Source: Candidatus Rokuibacteriota bacterium (GTDB taxonomy: Bacteria; Methylomirabilota; Methylomirabilia; Rokubacteriales; CSP1-6). From it: DNA of 64,000 nt. Positions 25,078 through 33,134 of this stretch are shown one piece after another (position 1 is the stretch's first letter; every line of letters starts with the position of its first letter). A program made the translations under genes and the position numbers. Location of the stretch: the NCBI GenBank assembly GCA_003220685.1, contig QHTE01000043.1:62001-126000 (forward strand). Direction: 5' to 3'. The notes below the pieces were generated by a model that was not told the DNA's origin, did no database searches, and saw only the letters and a program-made list of their open reading frames with translations.

Positions 25078-25821
25078 GTGACGGGCCTCGTCGCCGCCGC
25101 GCGCTACCTGACGATCGTGCCCTTTCCCGGTCCGGTGCGCTCGAGCGCCGATTCCCTCGGGCGCGCAGCGCCCTGGTTCCCGGTCATCGGCCTCGGAATC
25201 GGCGCGGTCCTCGCCGTCGCCGAGCGTGTGACTCAGGTAATTTTTCCCTTACTCTTGGCCGGGTTGCTCACCGTAACGCTGTGGAAGCTCCTGACGGGCG
25301 GTCTGCACCTCGACGGGCTGGCCGATTGCCTCGATGGGCTCGGCGGGCGAGACGCCGAGCACCGGCTCGCCATCATGCGCGACAGCCGCATCGGCGCCTT
25401 CGGCGCGCTCGGGCTCATCCTTCTGCTGCTGCTCGAGATCGCGGCCGTCACCGAGATGCCGTCGGGCGTGCGCGCTCGCGCGCTCCTGGTCGTGCCGGCG
25501 GTCGCGCGCGCCACGCCGCCCCTGCTGGCGCGCCTGTTCCGGCCCGCGAAACACGAAGGCATGGGCGCCGCGTTCGGCGCGGGTGTCGACGCCCTGGCGG
25601 CGCCGATCGCGCTCTCGATCGCGCTGGTCGTCGCCCTCGTGGCGCTGCGCGCTCTCGGCCTCGCCGTCCTGGCCGTCTCGGTGTCGAGCGCGCTCGTCGT
25701 CACGCGGTTCTTCGCCGCCCGAGTCTCCGGGATCACGGGTGACGTGCTGGGCGCCGCGATCGAGATCGCGGAACTGGCGGGTCTCCTCACCGTGTCGGCG
25801 TGGTCGCACCTGGGACGTTGA
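25078..25821 (+). CDS. cobS: Adenosylcobinamide-GDP ribazoletransferase
   Basis: CobS joins adenosylcobinamide-GDP to alpha-ribazole (or its phosphate) at the inner membrane, the last assembly step of cobalamin. The 247-residue protein has the N-terminal RYLTIVPFP, the catalytic GGLHLDGLADCLDGLGG with its Asp-rich motif, RDSRIGAFGALGLI, and multiple transmembrane helices. It starts at GTG 25078 and overlaps the following phosphatase gene by 22 bp, the same cobS-cobC pairing known from other genomes. It lies about 7 kb away from the main cobalamin island in this window, and no riboswitch is seen in front of it. Confidence 0.92.
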   Translation: MTGLVAAARYLTIVPFPGPVRSSADSLGRAAPWFPVIGLGIGAVLAVAERVTQVIFPLLLAGLLTVTLWKLLTGGLHLDGLADCLDGLGGRDAEHRLAIMRDSRIGAFGALGLILLLLLEIAAVTEMPSGVRARALLVVPAVARATPPLLARLFRPAKHEGMGAAFGAGVDALAAPIALSIALVVALVALRALGLAVLAVSVSSALVVTRFFAARVSGITGDVLGAAIEIAELAGLLTVSAWSHLGR

Positions 25822-26414
25822 TCTATCTCCTGCGCCACGGCGAAGTGGTCCTCGCCGAGACGCGGCGGTTCATCGGCCATCTCGACGTTCCGCTCTCACC
25901 GCTGGGCGAGCGCCAGAGCGCCGCCCAGGCCGCACGCCTCGCGCCGGTGAAGCTGGCCGCCCTGTACACGAGCGATCTGACGCGGGCGCGGCGAACGGGC
26001 GAGATCATCGGCGCCCCTCACGGGCTCGTCCCGACGGTCGTGCCGGCGCTGCGCGAGATGGCGATGGGTCGCTGGGAGGGGCTGACCGCCGCGGCGATCC
26101 AGCGCGACGAGCCCGCGAGGTTCGCCGAGTGGATGGTCAACGTCGGCGAGTTCCCGTTCCCCGACGGCGAAAGCGTGGCCGATCTCGAAGCTCGGGCGTG
26201 GCCGGCGTTCGAATCGATCGCCGGCGCTCACGCCGGTGAGGCGATCGCGATCGTCGCCCACGGCGGCACCAACCGCGCGCTGCTGTGCAAGGCACTCGGG
26301 CTTCCGCCCGGTCACCTGCTCTCGATGGGTCAGGACTACGGCGCGCTCACGGTCCTCGAACGGCTCGACACGGCGTGGCGCCTGCGCCACCTCAACGAAC
26401 GTCCGGTGCTATAA
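25800..26414 (+). CDS. cobC: Histidine phosphatase, probable alpha-ribazole phosphatase
   Basis: This 204-residue phosphoglycerate-mutase-like phosphatase has the catalytic LLRHGEV with the phospho-accepting His, the second Arg in YTSDLTRARRTGEII, a MGRWEG motif and the closing VAHGGTNRALL with the second His. Because it overlaps cobS, it most likely removes the 5'-phosphate from alpha-ribazole-phosphate or from adenosylcobalamin-phosphate. The family is broad, so a general phosphatase role cannot be excluded. It starts at GTG 25800. A pair of palindromic repeats begins 10 bp after its stop. Confidence 0.82.
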   Translation: MVAPGTLIYLLRHGEVVLAETRRFIGHLDVPLSPLGERQSAAQAARLAPVKLAALYTSDLTRARRTGEIIGAPHGLVPTVVPALREMAMGRWEGLTAAAIQRDEPARFAEWMVNVGEFPFPDGESVADLEARAWPAFESIAGAHAGEAIAIVAHGGTNRALLCKALGLPPGHLLSMGQDYGALTVLERLDTAWRLRHLNERPVL

Positions 26415-26423
26415 ACGCGCAGT

Positions 26424-26472
26424 GCGCGCTGCAGGCCGTCGCGGGGCTGGGGCCCCGCCGGCCGAGGCGCGC
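26424..26472 (+). repeat. Dispersed palindromic repeat, copy 2
   Basis: This is a 49-bp copy of the repeat family. The inner core GCGGGGCTGGGGCCCCGC makes a 7-bp stem with a TGGG loop; GGCCG/CGGCC outside it and GCGCG/CGCGC at the ends extend the fold, with small bulges. It sits in the 151-bp gap between cobC and the gamma-glutamyltransferase gene, and is followed by CTATAAGCAGT, part of which also precedes it. Confidence 0.85.
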
Positions 26473-26483
26473 CTATAAGCAGT

Positions 26484-26525
26484 GCGCGCTGCAGGCCGTC
26501 GCGGGGCTGGCCGGCCGAGGCGCGC
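26484..26525 (+). repeat. Dispersed palindromic repeat, copy 3 (7-bp deletion)
   Basis: This copy starts exactly 60 bp after copy 2 and is identical except that GGCCCCG of the inner stem is missing, leaving 42 bp. The flank CTATAA is repeated after it. Loss of one arm of the inner stem is what replication slippage across a hairpin would give. Confidence 0.85.
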
Positions 26526-26565
26526 CTATAAAGAGTCCGCGCCGCCGGCGCAGAGGAGAGACCAC

Positions 26566-28182
26566 ATGCCACCACATCGCGACGCCTACCGCCCGAGCGT
26601 CATGGGGACTCGCGGGGTCGTCACGTCGGCTCATCCACTCGCCTCGATGGCCGGGATCCAGATGCTGCTGGCCGGCGGCAACGCCGTCGATGCCGCGGTC
26701 GCCGTCGGCTCGACCCTGAACGTGGTCGAGCCGTTCATGTCGAGCGCCGGCGGGATCGGCCTCATGCTCATCTCGCGCGGACGCGAGCGCCACGTGCTCG
26801 ATTTCATCGGCAAGGCACCCGCCGCCGCCGATGCGGCCGCCTGCACGGACGACGAGCTGGCCGGGGGCCCGAAGTCGTGCGCCACTCCGGGCAACCTCGG
26901 GGGCTGGCTCGCCGCCCTCGAGCGCTTCGGCTCGATGGACCGCGCCCGGGTCCTGTCCCCGGCGATCTCCCTGGCCGAGCACGGCGTCCCGCTCACGTTC
27001 AAGAGCGTGGAGTTCATCGAGGGCGCGCGTCAGACGCTCGGCCGCTCGGCCGAGGCGCAGCGCCTCTATCTCGGCAACGGCGGTCCGCGCCCGGGCGGGA
27101 TCGTGACCTACAAGGAGCTCGGGTCGACCTTTCGGCAGGTGGCCGAGGGCGGCGCCGAAGCGTTCTACCGCGGGCCGATCGCGCGCGCGATCGCGCGGGC
27201 GGTGCGGGAGGCGGGCGGATGGCTCGGCGAGGCGGACCTGGCCGCGTTCGCGCCGCAATGGCGTGAGCCGGCCGCGATCACGTATCGCGATCACCAGGTG
27301 TTCTCGATGCCGCCGCCGTTCTCCGCGTTTCAGATGCTCGAGACGCTCAACATCCTCGAGGGCTACGACCTCAAGGGCTTCCGTCACAACTCGGTCGATT
27401 ATCTCCACCATCTGATCGAAGCTGTGAAGCTCGGCTCGGCCGACCGGCTCGCCTACGCGTACGGCGAGGGCGTCCCGATCGCCGGGCTCCTGTCGAAGAA
27501 GTACGCCGCGTCTCAGCGCGCGCGTATCGACGCCAAGCGCGCGGCGGTCAGCGAGGGCGAGCGGCACAATCCCGAGACGCTCGCGGGGCAGATCGCCGAG
27601 GGGCACCCGGCCGACTTCATCAAGGAGCACACGACCCACTTCGCCTGCGCGGATGCCGCGGGCACCGTCGTCTCGGTCACCCAGACCCTGGGCGTGCCGT
27701 TCGGAGCGGGTTTCGCCGTCCCGGGCACGGGGATCGTCCTCAACAACATCCTGAAGTGGATGGACCGCGACCCCAGATCCCCGAACGTGGTGCGGCCCGG
27801 GCGGAAGGCCGGCACCATGATGTCTCCCACCCAGGTCTTTCGCGACGGCGTCTTCCGCCTCTCCGTCGGCACGCCCGGCTCGTACGGGATCCTCCAGACG
27901 ACGCCCCAGATGCTCCTCAACGTGCTCGAGTTCGGCATGAACATCCAGGAGGCGATCGAGGCTCCGCGGGTGCGCGTGTATCGCGATCGGCTCGTCGACG
28001 CGGAGTCGCGCATCTCGGCAGAGACGCGCGCGGGGCTCGTGGCGCGCGGGCACGACGTCAACCCGATCGGCGACTGGTCCTGGATCGTCGGCGGCGGGCA
28101 GGGAATCGTGCGCGACCCGGAATCGGGAGCTCTGATGGCGGGCGCCGACCCGCGTCGCGACGGGTACGCCCTCGCGATCTAG
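26566..28182 (+). CDS. Gamma-glutamyltransferase/acylase family (Ntn hydrolase)
   Basis: This 538-residue member of the GGT superfamily matures by autocleavage before a Thr nucleophile, seen in KEHTTHFACAD at about two thirds of the chain. Other landmarks: the N-terminal GVVTSAHPLASMAGIQMLLAGGNAVDAAVA, SAGGIGLML, the GTGIVLNN loop, and GKAGTMMSPT-like RKAGTMMSPTQVF. No secretion signal is evident from the ATG at 26566 (GAGGAGAG ribosome site), so it may be cytoplasmic. Substrates could be gamma-glutamyl amides or other acyl amides, as the family includes acylases and oxamate amidohydrolase-like enzymes. It stands alone after the repeat pair. Confidence 0.88.
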   Translation: MPPHRDAYRPSVMGTRGVVTSAHPLASMAGIQMLLAGGNAVDAAVAVGSTLNVVEPFMSSAGGIGLMLISRGRERHVLDFIGKAPAAADAAACTDDELAGGPKSCATPGNLGGWLAALERFGSMDRARVLSPAISLAEHGVPLTFKSVEFIEGARQTLGRSAEAQRLYLGNGGPRPGGIVTYKELGSTFRQVAEGGAEAFYRGPIARAIARAVREAGGWLGEADLAAFAPQWREPAAITYRDHQVFSMPPPFSAFQMLETLNILEGYDLKGFRHNSVDYLHHLIEAVKLGSADRLAYAYGEGVPIAGLLSKKYAASQRARIDAKRAAVSEGERHNPETLAGQIAEGHPADFIKEHTTHFACADAAGTVVSVTQTLGVPFGAGFAVPGTGIVLNNILKWMDRDPRSPNVVRPGRKAGTMMSPTQVFRDGVFRLSVGTPGSYGILQTTPQMLLNVLEFGMNIQEAIEAPRVRVYRDRLVDAESRISAETRAGLVARGHDVNPIGDWSWIVGGGQGIVRDPESGALMAGADPRRDGYALAI

Positions 28183-28210
28183 GCTCCGCACGGGTGGACA
28201 AATCCATGGC

Positions 28211-28231
28211 ACCGGTCTCCTCTTGACCGGT
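28211..28231 (+). terminator. Inverted repeat after the GGT-family gene
   Basis: ACCGGTC-TCCTCTT-GACCGGT forms a perfect 7-bp stem with a 7-nt loop, 28 bp after the stop. There is no T tract. It could instead be an operator for the next gene, as a TTGACG and a TATAGA lie shortly downstream, though with only 14 bp between them. Confidence 0.35.
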
Positions 28232-28352
28232 CAACGCAGCCGGTTGACGCCATAACGCCCGGATATAGAAGCGATGTGGCAGCCTCGTTCTCGGGCACCT
28301 CTTATGCACATTTCCCTGGTGGGCGCAGACCGCGCCCTCAGGGGGAAACGGG

Positions 28353-29231
28353 ATGGCTCGTGGCTCGGCGTTCGTGGCGCTGGTCGGCGCGATGCTCGCG
28401 TCGAGCGCAATCGCGGCGGCGGCCACGGTGGAGCACGATCGAGGCAGCCGTGTCGCCGCCCCGGCCGCCCCTCGAACCGACGCGCGCGCGATCGACGAGC
28501 TCCTGGATCGCTCGGGGCTGAAGGTTCAGCTCGAAAGCCTGACCGCGGGCATCCGCGCGCAGTTCCTGCGCGCTCACCAGAGACAGAGCGGCCAGGACAG
28601 GATCACGATCAACCGGATCGTCGCCGAGCGCTTCGCGGCCGAGAGCCTCTATACGAAAATCAGGCTCGAGTTTCAGAGAAACCGCGAACCCGGCCGCCTC
28701 CGCGAAGCGTTCGCCTGGTACGACTCGCCGCTCGGCAAGCGGATCACCGGACAGGAGCTGGCCGCGCACGTCGCCGGCGGCGGTCCGGACGCCGTCGCCG
28801 ACCTCGAGCGCAATCGCCCCTCACCGAGCCGCCTCGATCTGGTCGAGCGGCTCGACGGCGGCGGCGGCGTGTCGGAAACGACCGTCGACGTCACGGTGGC
28901 GATCGTGCGGAGCCTGACCGTGGCCTTCCAGCCCGGCCTGCCCGCCGTGGCCGGCCTGAGTCGCGATCAACTCGAGAGGCAGGTCGCCCGGGCGCGGAAC
29001 CGGACGCTCGAAGACATGAGGCGCCTGTGCCTGGTCAACATGCTCCTCGCCTATCGCGGTCTCTCGGACGACGAGCTCGAGCAGTACGTGCAGTTCGTCG
29101 AATCCGACGCCGGCCAGTGGTACGTGAGCGTGATGAACAGCGCGCTGCTCGCGGCGATCGCCGCCGCGGCGGACGCGACCGCGGCCGAGCTGGCGACCGC
29201 GGTCCCCCAGCTGGTGGGCGATCTGCGCTGA
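28353..29231 (+). CDS. Exported DUF2059-like hypothetical protein
   Basis: This 292-residue protein has a clear signal peptide (MARGSAFVALVGAMLASSAIAAAA) with an Ala-Ala-Ala cleavage region, so it is probably periplasmic. The mature part is mostly helical: IDELLDRSGLKVQLESL, FAWYDSPLGKRI and a later YRGLSDDELEQYVQFVESDAGQWYVSVMNSALL (quoted in part) resemble the duplicated helical motif of DUF2059-type proteins, in which LS..EL..Y..F..S..G is typical. No catalytic residues are recognisable. Its function is unknown, and it converges with a DUF3047 gene. Confidence 0.7.
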   Translation: MARGSAFVALVGAMLASSAIAAAATVEHDRGSRVAAPAAPRTDARAIDELLDRSGLKVQLESLTAGIRAQFLRAHQRQSGQDRITINRIVAERFAAESLYTKIRLEFQRNREPGRLREAFAWYDSPLGKRITGQELAAHVAGGGPDAVADLERNRPSPSRLDLVERLDGGGGVSETTVDVTVAIVRSLTVAFQPGLPAVAGLSRDQLERQVARARNRTLEDMRRLCLVNMLLAYRGLSDDELEQYVQFVESDAGQWYVSVMNSALLAAIAAAADATAAELATAVPQLVGDLR

Positions 29232-29274
29232 GCCGACGTCCCCGCGGCGCGACGGCCTGCGCGCGCTCCGCGGC

Positions 29275-29946
29275 TCACGGCTTCCGGAAGAGGATCGGGC
29301 CGAAGAACGACTCCGCGGACGACGACGTGTCGTCCGAGTCGATGGCGATCGAGATGATCCCGGGGTTTTCGGGCGGGCTGCCGTAGATCCTCCGATAGTC
29401 GTCGGCGACGTTGCGCCGCTGGGTGAGCCACTTGCCCAGATCCGCCGGGCCCGAGCGCACGACGACGTAGGTGACGGTTCCCGTCTTCTCGCTCTTCACG
29501 ATGGTGCCGGCGGGCGCGGTCGTGTCCCAGATGTAGCCGATGATCTGCGAGCGGACCGCCTCGGGGAAGCGCGGCCACACGACGTAGAGCTGGGCCGCCT
29601 GGTCGTCCGCGGTCTTCTTCCGGCAGTCCGCGTTCGTCGGCAGGACGACGGCTTTCCACGTCCACTCGAGGATCGGCGTTTCCTTCAGGTTGACCTTCCC
29701 CTTGATCTCCTTGCGGATGGTCGAGCTCTCGATCTTGCTCTTGAGGTGCAGGACGCGATGACCCTCGTTCTCCTCGATAGTCATGTCGTGCTGCGGGAGA
29801 CCCCAGGTCTGGCCGCCGAGCCAGCCTTCGGGAATGCCATTCGACCCGAGCTTCTGGGTCTTCCAGTCCTCGATGGTGACGACGTCGGCGGCCCATGCGA
29901 CCGCCGTCAGCGTCATCACCAGCGCCGCCACGACGAACCGTGTCAT
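29275..29946 (-). CDS. Exported DUF3047 family protein
   Basis: This 223-residue protein has a cleavable signal peptide (MTRFVVAALVMTLTAVAWA). The mature domain is beta-rich and carries DUF3047 hallmarks: LEWTWKAVVLPTNADCRKK, QAAQLYVVWPRFP, GYIWDTTAPAGT, the TYVVVRSG strand and the ending SSAESFFGPILFRKP. The family is probably a jelly-roll-like periplasmic protein of unknown role. The ATG at 29946 has an AAAGGAG ribosome site. It is divergent from the S4-domain gene (37-bp gap). Confidence 0.85.
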   Translation of the reverse strand: MTRFVVAALVMTLTAVAWAADVVTIEDWKTQKLGSNGIPEGWLGGQTWGLPQHDMTIEENEGHRVLHLKSKIESSTIRKEIKGKVNLKETPILEWTWKAVVLPTNADCRKKTADDQAAQLYVVWPRFPEAVRSQIIGYIWDTTAPAGTIVKSEKTGTVTYVVVRSGPADLGKWLTQRRNVADDYRRIYGSPPENPGIISIAIDSDDTSSSAESFFGPILFRKP

Positions 29947-29983
29947 CGTCCGGGCTCCTTTGCCGCTATGATACCGTCTCCGC

Positions 29984-30361
29984 GTGCAAGCCTCGCTCGA
30001 TTCGATCCGTGTTGACAAGTGGCTCTGGGCGGCGCGGGTGTTCAAGACGCGCAGCCAGGCGTCCGCGGCGTGCGACGGCGGCAAGGTCGACGTGAACGAC
30101 GAAGCGGCGAAGCCCGCCCGGCGGGTCCGGGCCGGCCATCTCGTCGCGATCACCCTGCCGCGCGGGCGCCGTCGGATCTTGAGAGTCGCCGGCGTCGATG
30201 AGCGCCGCGGATCGGCCGAGGTCGCGAAAACGCTGTTCGAAGACCTGACGCCGCCCGAGCCCCCGCGGCCGCGCCACGCGCCGCCGCCGTGGCGGGCGGC
30301 CGGCACCGGGCGGCCCACCAAGCGCGAGCGCCGCGCGATCGAGCGCCTGCGAGGGCGCTAG
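29984..30361 (+). CDS. hslR: S4-domain RNA-binding protein (Hsp15/HslR-like)
   Basis: This 125-residue cytoplasmic protein has an N-terminal S4 RNA-binding domain: SIRVDKWLWAARVFKTRSQA, GGKVDVNDEAAKPARRVRAGH. Hsp15 proteins bind free 50S subunits that carry a stranded nascent chain and help recycle them. The C-terminal third is basic and Pro/Arg-rich (RPTKRERRAIERLRGR), as in Hsp15. It uses a GTG start. Alternative membership in other small S4 proteins is less likely given the RVDKWLWAARVFKTR signature. Confidence 0.85.
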   Translation: MQASLDSIRVDKWLWAARVFKTRSQASAACDGGKVDVNDEAAKPARRVRAGHLVAITLPRGRRRILRVAGVDERRGSAEVAKTLFEDLTPPEPPRPRHAPPPWRAAGTGRPTKRERRAIERLRGR

Positions 30362-30407
30362 CGCGAGGCAGTGCGCTATAGTTGGTCAACCCTGAGCGGA
30401 GCGTGTC

Positions 30408-31190
30408 ATGCAAGCGTATGAGTGGAACGCGATCGTCGACGGCCTGAACCGATATCTGCGGCTGCGCTCGATTCCGATCGGCATGAAGCTCTTCGAGACG
30501 GTCGAGGCGATGGAGGCCATCCCGAAGATCCGCCGGCCGCGCGCTCGGCATACGACCGATCAGATCGTCGCGCAGGCCCGCCAGCTCGGCTGGACGGTCG
30601 GCATCACGATGGCGGATCTGATCGGCGCCCAGTGCGGCGCCGTCATCGGGCTCTCGCCCCAGGACGACGAGTGGCTCTCCGGCAAGCGCATGGCGGGCGT
30701 CTGGTTCAAGACCCTCGAGGACGCGAGCCTCCACCAGCACGCGATGGACTGCGTGGCGTACGGGCGCTACAAGGCGATGGCGGTGTCGCCGCTCACGTCG
30801 GGGCGGCTCGATCCGCCCGACATCTGCCTGATCTACGGCACGCCCGGCCAGATGATCTTCCTGATCAACGGGCTGCAGTGGACGGGATACCGCAAGCTCA
30901 GCTTCACCTCCGTCGGCGAGTCGGCCTGCGCCGACTCGTGGGGGAAGGCGTTGAAGACCGGCGAGCCGGCGCTGACGATCCCGTGCTACGCGGAGCGGCG
31001 CTACGGCGGCGTCGCGGACGACGAGCTCCTGATGGCGATGCCGCCGCGCTTTCTGCCCAAGGTGCTCGAAGGTCTGGCGGCGCTCGACAAGAACGGTCTG
31101 CGCTATCCGGTGCCGCCGTACGGCATCCAGTCCGACGCCGGCGCCGGGCTGGCGGTCAGCTATGCGTCGAAGGAGACGAAGACGTCATGA
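30408..31190 (+). CDS. DUF169 family protein
   Basis: This 260-residue protein is of the DUF169 (COG2043) family, found in archaea and anaerobic or deep-branching bacteria and without an assigned reaction. Visible features: the N-terminal LRLRSIPIGMKLF, a Cys in GAQCGAVIGLSP, DCVAYGRYKAMAVSPL, ICLIYGTPGQMIFLI, SVGESACADSWGKAL and TIPCYAERRYGGVADDELLMAMP (in part). The three conserved Cys residues could bind a metal or cluster. It overlaps the next gene, which encodes a cyclic-nucleotide-binding protein, by 4 bp (ATGA), pointing to a functional pair. Confidence 0.85.
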   Translation: MQAYEWNAIVDGLNRYLRLRSIPIGMKLFETVEAMEAIPKIRRPRARHTTDQIVAQARQLGWTVGITMADLIGAQCGAVIGLSPQDDEWLSGKRMAGVWFKTLEDASLHQHAMDCVAYGRYKAMAVSPLTSGRLDPPDICLIYGTPGQMIFLINGLQWTGYRKLSFTSVGESACADSWGKALKTGEPALTIPCYAERRYGGVADDELLMAMPPRFLPKVLEGLAALDKNGLRYPVPPYGIQSDAGAGLAVSYASKETKTS

Positions 31191-31642
31191 GACTGATCGG
31201 CGACTTCGAAGGCTTCCGGACCGCCCGTGAGGAGAAGATCCGGTATCTCGAGCGCGTGCCCATCTTCGAGGCGTGCAGCCTGCGCCAGCTTCGCGCCGTC
31301 GCCGACATCGCGAAGGTCGTCGAGGTGCCGGAGCGGACGGTCCTCACGCGGCAGGGCGAGCCCGGCGACGAGTTCTTCATCATCATCGACGGGACGGCGC
31401 TAGTGACCGTGACGATCCAGAAGCGCCATCGGCTCCGGCCGGGCGAGTTCTTCGGCGAGATGAGCCTGCTCGACGGCGAGCCGCGCTCGGCCACCGTCAA
31501 GGCCGAGACGGACCTGCGCGTTCTGGTGATCAGCCGCGTGAACTTCTGGCAGCTCCTCCGCGAGGTTCCGGAGCTGACGCAGAAGATGCTCGTGAATCTC
31601 TCGCGCCGGATCCGTGAGCTCGAGACCAACCTGACCGGCTGA
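31187..31642 (+). CDS. Cyclic nucleotide-binding domain protein
   Basis: This 151-residue protein is essentially one cNMP-binding beta-roll flanked by helices: an N-terminal helix (FRTAREEKIRYLERVPIFEA), LTRQGEPGDEFFIIIDGTALV, and a phosphate-binding-cassette-like GEFFGEMSLLDGEPRSATV. There is no HTH or catalytic domain, so it would act by binding a partner, plausibly the DUF169 protein encoded immediately upstream with a 4-bp overlap. The ligand (cAMP, cGMP or none) cannot be told. Confidence 0.85.
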   Translation: MRLIGDFEGFRTAREEKIRYLERVPIFEACSLRQLRAVADIAKVVEVPERTVLTRQGEPGDEFFIIIDGTALVTVTIQKRHRLRPGEFFGEMSLLDGEPRSATVKAETDLRVLVISRVNFWQLLREVPELTQKMLVNLSRRIRELETNLTG

Positions 31643-31652
31643 CGCGGCGGGA

Positions 31653-32267
31653 TCACGCGTCGGGCGTCGTCGGCAATCGCGAGTCGACGAGCCGGCCCAG
31701 GTGGCGCTCGATCTCGTCGAGCGCGAGCGGCTTCGTGAGCACCGCATCGGCGCCGGCCGCCAGGAGCTCGGGACCGATCTCGGGATACCCCGTGACGCCG
31801 AGGATCCGGATCGCCTGCGTCTCGGGATGGCGCTTGAGGTGACGGCAGACTTCCATCCCGTCGAGCTTGGGCATCATGGCGTCGAGGATCAGCAGGGCGG
31901 GTCTGAGCGAGCCCAGCTTGATCAGCGCCTCGTATCCGTCGCTCGCGGTCTCGATCTTGAAGCCGCGCGGATGATGCGTGAGGAACTCGACGAGCATCTC
32001 GACGACCTGGGGTTCGTCGTCGACCACCAGCACGCCAGCGGGCGGCGGCGGGGTCGGATACGTCGGCATCCGATGTCGCATGAGGAAGCGCTGGAACTCC
32101 TCGACGGCGATCCGCGCGTGCCCGCCGGGCGTCTTGAACGCGCGAAGCCGACCTTCCCTGATCCAGGTCTTCACGGTCGGCGTCGAGACCTGGCAGTGCG
32201 ACGCGGCCTGGCCCGTCGTCAGCGACGCTCGGGGGGCCGAATTCTTCGGATTCTTCGGTTTCTTCAC
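31653..32267 (-). CDS. BldC-type HTH / receiver-domain regulator
   Basis: This 204-residue protein starts with a short basic stretch (KKPKNPKNS) and a MerR/BldC-like HTH (LTTGQAASHCQVSTPTVKTW, then GRLRAFKTPGGHARIAVEEF). A receiver domain follows: VLVVDDEPQVVEML, the phosphoacceptor Asp in LLILDAMMPKLDG, and VLTKPLALDEIERHL with the conserved Lys. HTH at the N-terminus and receiver at the C-terminus reverse the usual order. A GTG at 32267 is chosen as start, close to the HTH; weak ribosome site. The decayed copy at 20079 had the same layout. No kinase is adjacent; the orphan hybrid kinase at 20454 is a candidate partner. Confidence 0.82.
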   Translation of the reverse strand: MKKPKNPKNSAPRASLTTGQAASHCQVSTPTVKTWIREGRLRAFKTPGGHARIAVEEFQRFLMRHRMPTYPTPPPPAGVLVVDDEPQVVEMLVEFLTHHPRGFKIETASDGYEALIKLGSLRPALLILDAMMPKLDGMEVCRHLKRHPETQAIRILGVTGYPEIGPELLAAGADAVLTKPLALDEIERHLGRLVDSRLPTTPDA

Positions 32268-32408
32268 CTGGGCTGCCCAATTTCCCCACCCGGCCCGCTC
32301 AAAGTCAAGCTCCGGGACCGCGGGCTCCCCGCGCCTCGTGCCGCCGGTGTCGAGCACCCGTCGTGTTGCGATCGCCCGGCCGTTCTGCTACGGTTCCGGT
32401 CGTTGCGT

Positions 32409-32566
32409 GCGCTCGGGATGCCCACGAGGGCCCAGGGAAGGCGGTAGAAGCCGCCGCGACCCCGTCACTGTGATCGGGGACGAAACCCGCGAGTGCCACT
32501 GGTCGACGAGGCCGGGAAGGCGCGGGGAGTAGGACGATCCGAGAGCCAGGAGACCTGCCCGAGCGC
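32409..32566 (+). promoter_or_regulatory. Cobalamin riboswitch 1 (upstream of cobU)
   Basis: This is an adenosylcobalamin-type aptamer closed by a perfect 9-bp P1 (GCGCTCGGG 32409-32417 with CCCGAGCGC 32558-32566). Inside are AGGGAAGGCGGT, CGTCACTGTGATCGGGGA, GTGCCACTG, GGGAAGGC and the B12 box GAGAGCCAGGAGACCTGCC. Downstream, CGCGA/TCGCG could form the regulatory hairpin next to GGGAGG before the cobU GTG, consistent with control of translation. ACCTGCCCG at 32553-32561 is also complementary to 32597-32605, which covers the start codon. Confidence 0.93.
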
Positions 32567-32603
32567 GATTCGTTCACCGGTCTTCGCGGGAGGATCCGGG
32601 CAG

Positions 32604-33134
32604 GTGGCTCCATCGCTCTTGATCTTGGGCGGGGCCCGCAGCGGCAAGAGCCGCTTCGCGGTCGAGCGGCTCTCCCCCGAGGCGCGCATCGTCGTCGTCG
32701 CCACCGCCGAGGCGCGCGACGAGGACATGGTCAAACGGATCGCCCGCCATCGCGCCGAGCGCCCGCCCCGCTGGTCGACGGTCGAGGAGCCCCTCGATCT
32801 CGTCGCGCAGCTCGAGGGTCTCGAGGGGGCGTGCGACGGAATCGTCGTCGACTGCCTCACCTTGTGGGTCTCGAACCTCCTGCTCCGCGGCGACCGCGAC
32901 GACGCGATCCTCGAGCAGGCGGACGGGCTCGCGGGGCTGATCCGCCGCCGCTCGAGCCTCACCCTGATTTCGAACGAGGTCGGCGCGGGCGTCCATCCGG
33001 AGACCGCGATGGGTCTGCGGTTTCGCGACCTCCTGGGCGGCGTGAATCAGCGCGTCGCCGCCGCGTGCGACACGGTCGTCCTGATGGTCGCGGGCATCCC
33101 GCTCACCGTGAAGGCGCCGCCGGTGCGGCCGTGA
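32604..33134 (+). CDS. cobU: Adenosylcobinamide kinase / adenosylcobinamide-phosphate guanylyltransferase
   Basis: CobU phosphorylates adenosylcobinamide and then attaches GMP to give adenosylcobinamide-GDP. The 176-residue protein has the P-loop LLILGGARSGKSRFAVE, the ATAEARDEDM segment, RHRAERPPRWSTVEEP with the guanylylated His, IVVDCLTLWVSNLL and the late SNEVGAGVHPETAMGLRFRD (in part). GTG start at 32604, just after the cobalamin riboswitch. Its stop overlaps the cobT start (GTGA). Confidence 0.95.
   Translation: MAPSLLILGGARSGKSRFAVERLSPEARIVVVATAEARDEDMVKRIARHRAERPPRWSTVEEPLDLVAQLEGLEGACDGIVVDCLTLWVSNLLLRGDRDDAILEQADGLAGLIRRRSSLTLISNEVGAGVHPETAMGLRFRDLLGGVNQRVAAACDTVVLMVAGIPLTVKAPPVRP

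Noticed and set aside
26424..26525. Repeat pair as a small CRISPR array
   Set aside because: The repeats are ~47 bp nested palindromes with 11-13 bp spacers and only two units, unlike CRISPR repeats and spacers, and no cas genes are present.
28244..28269. TTGACG ... TATAGA as a promoter for the DUF2059-like gene
   Set aside because: The spacer is only 14 bp, too short for a normal sigma70 promoter; kept only as a remark.
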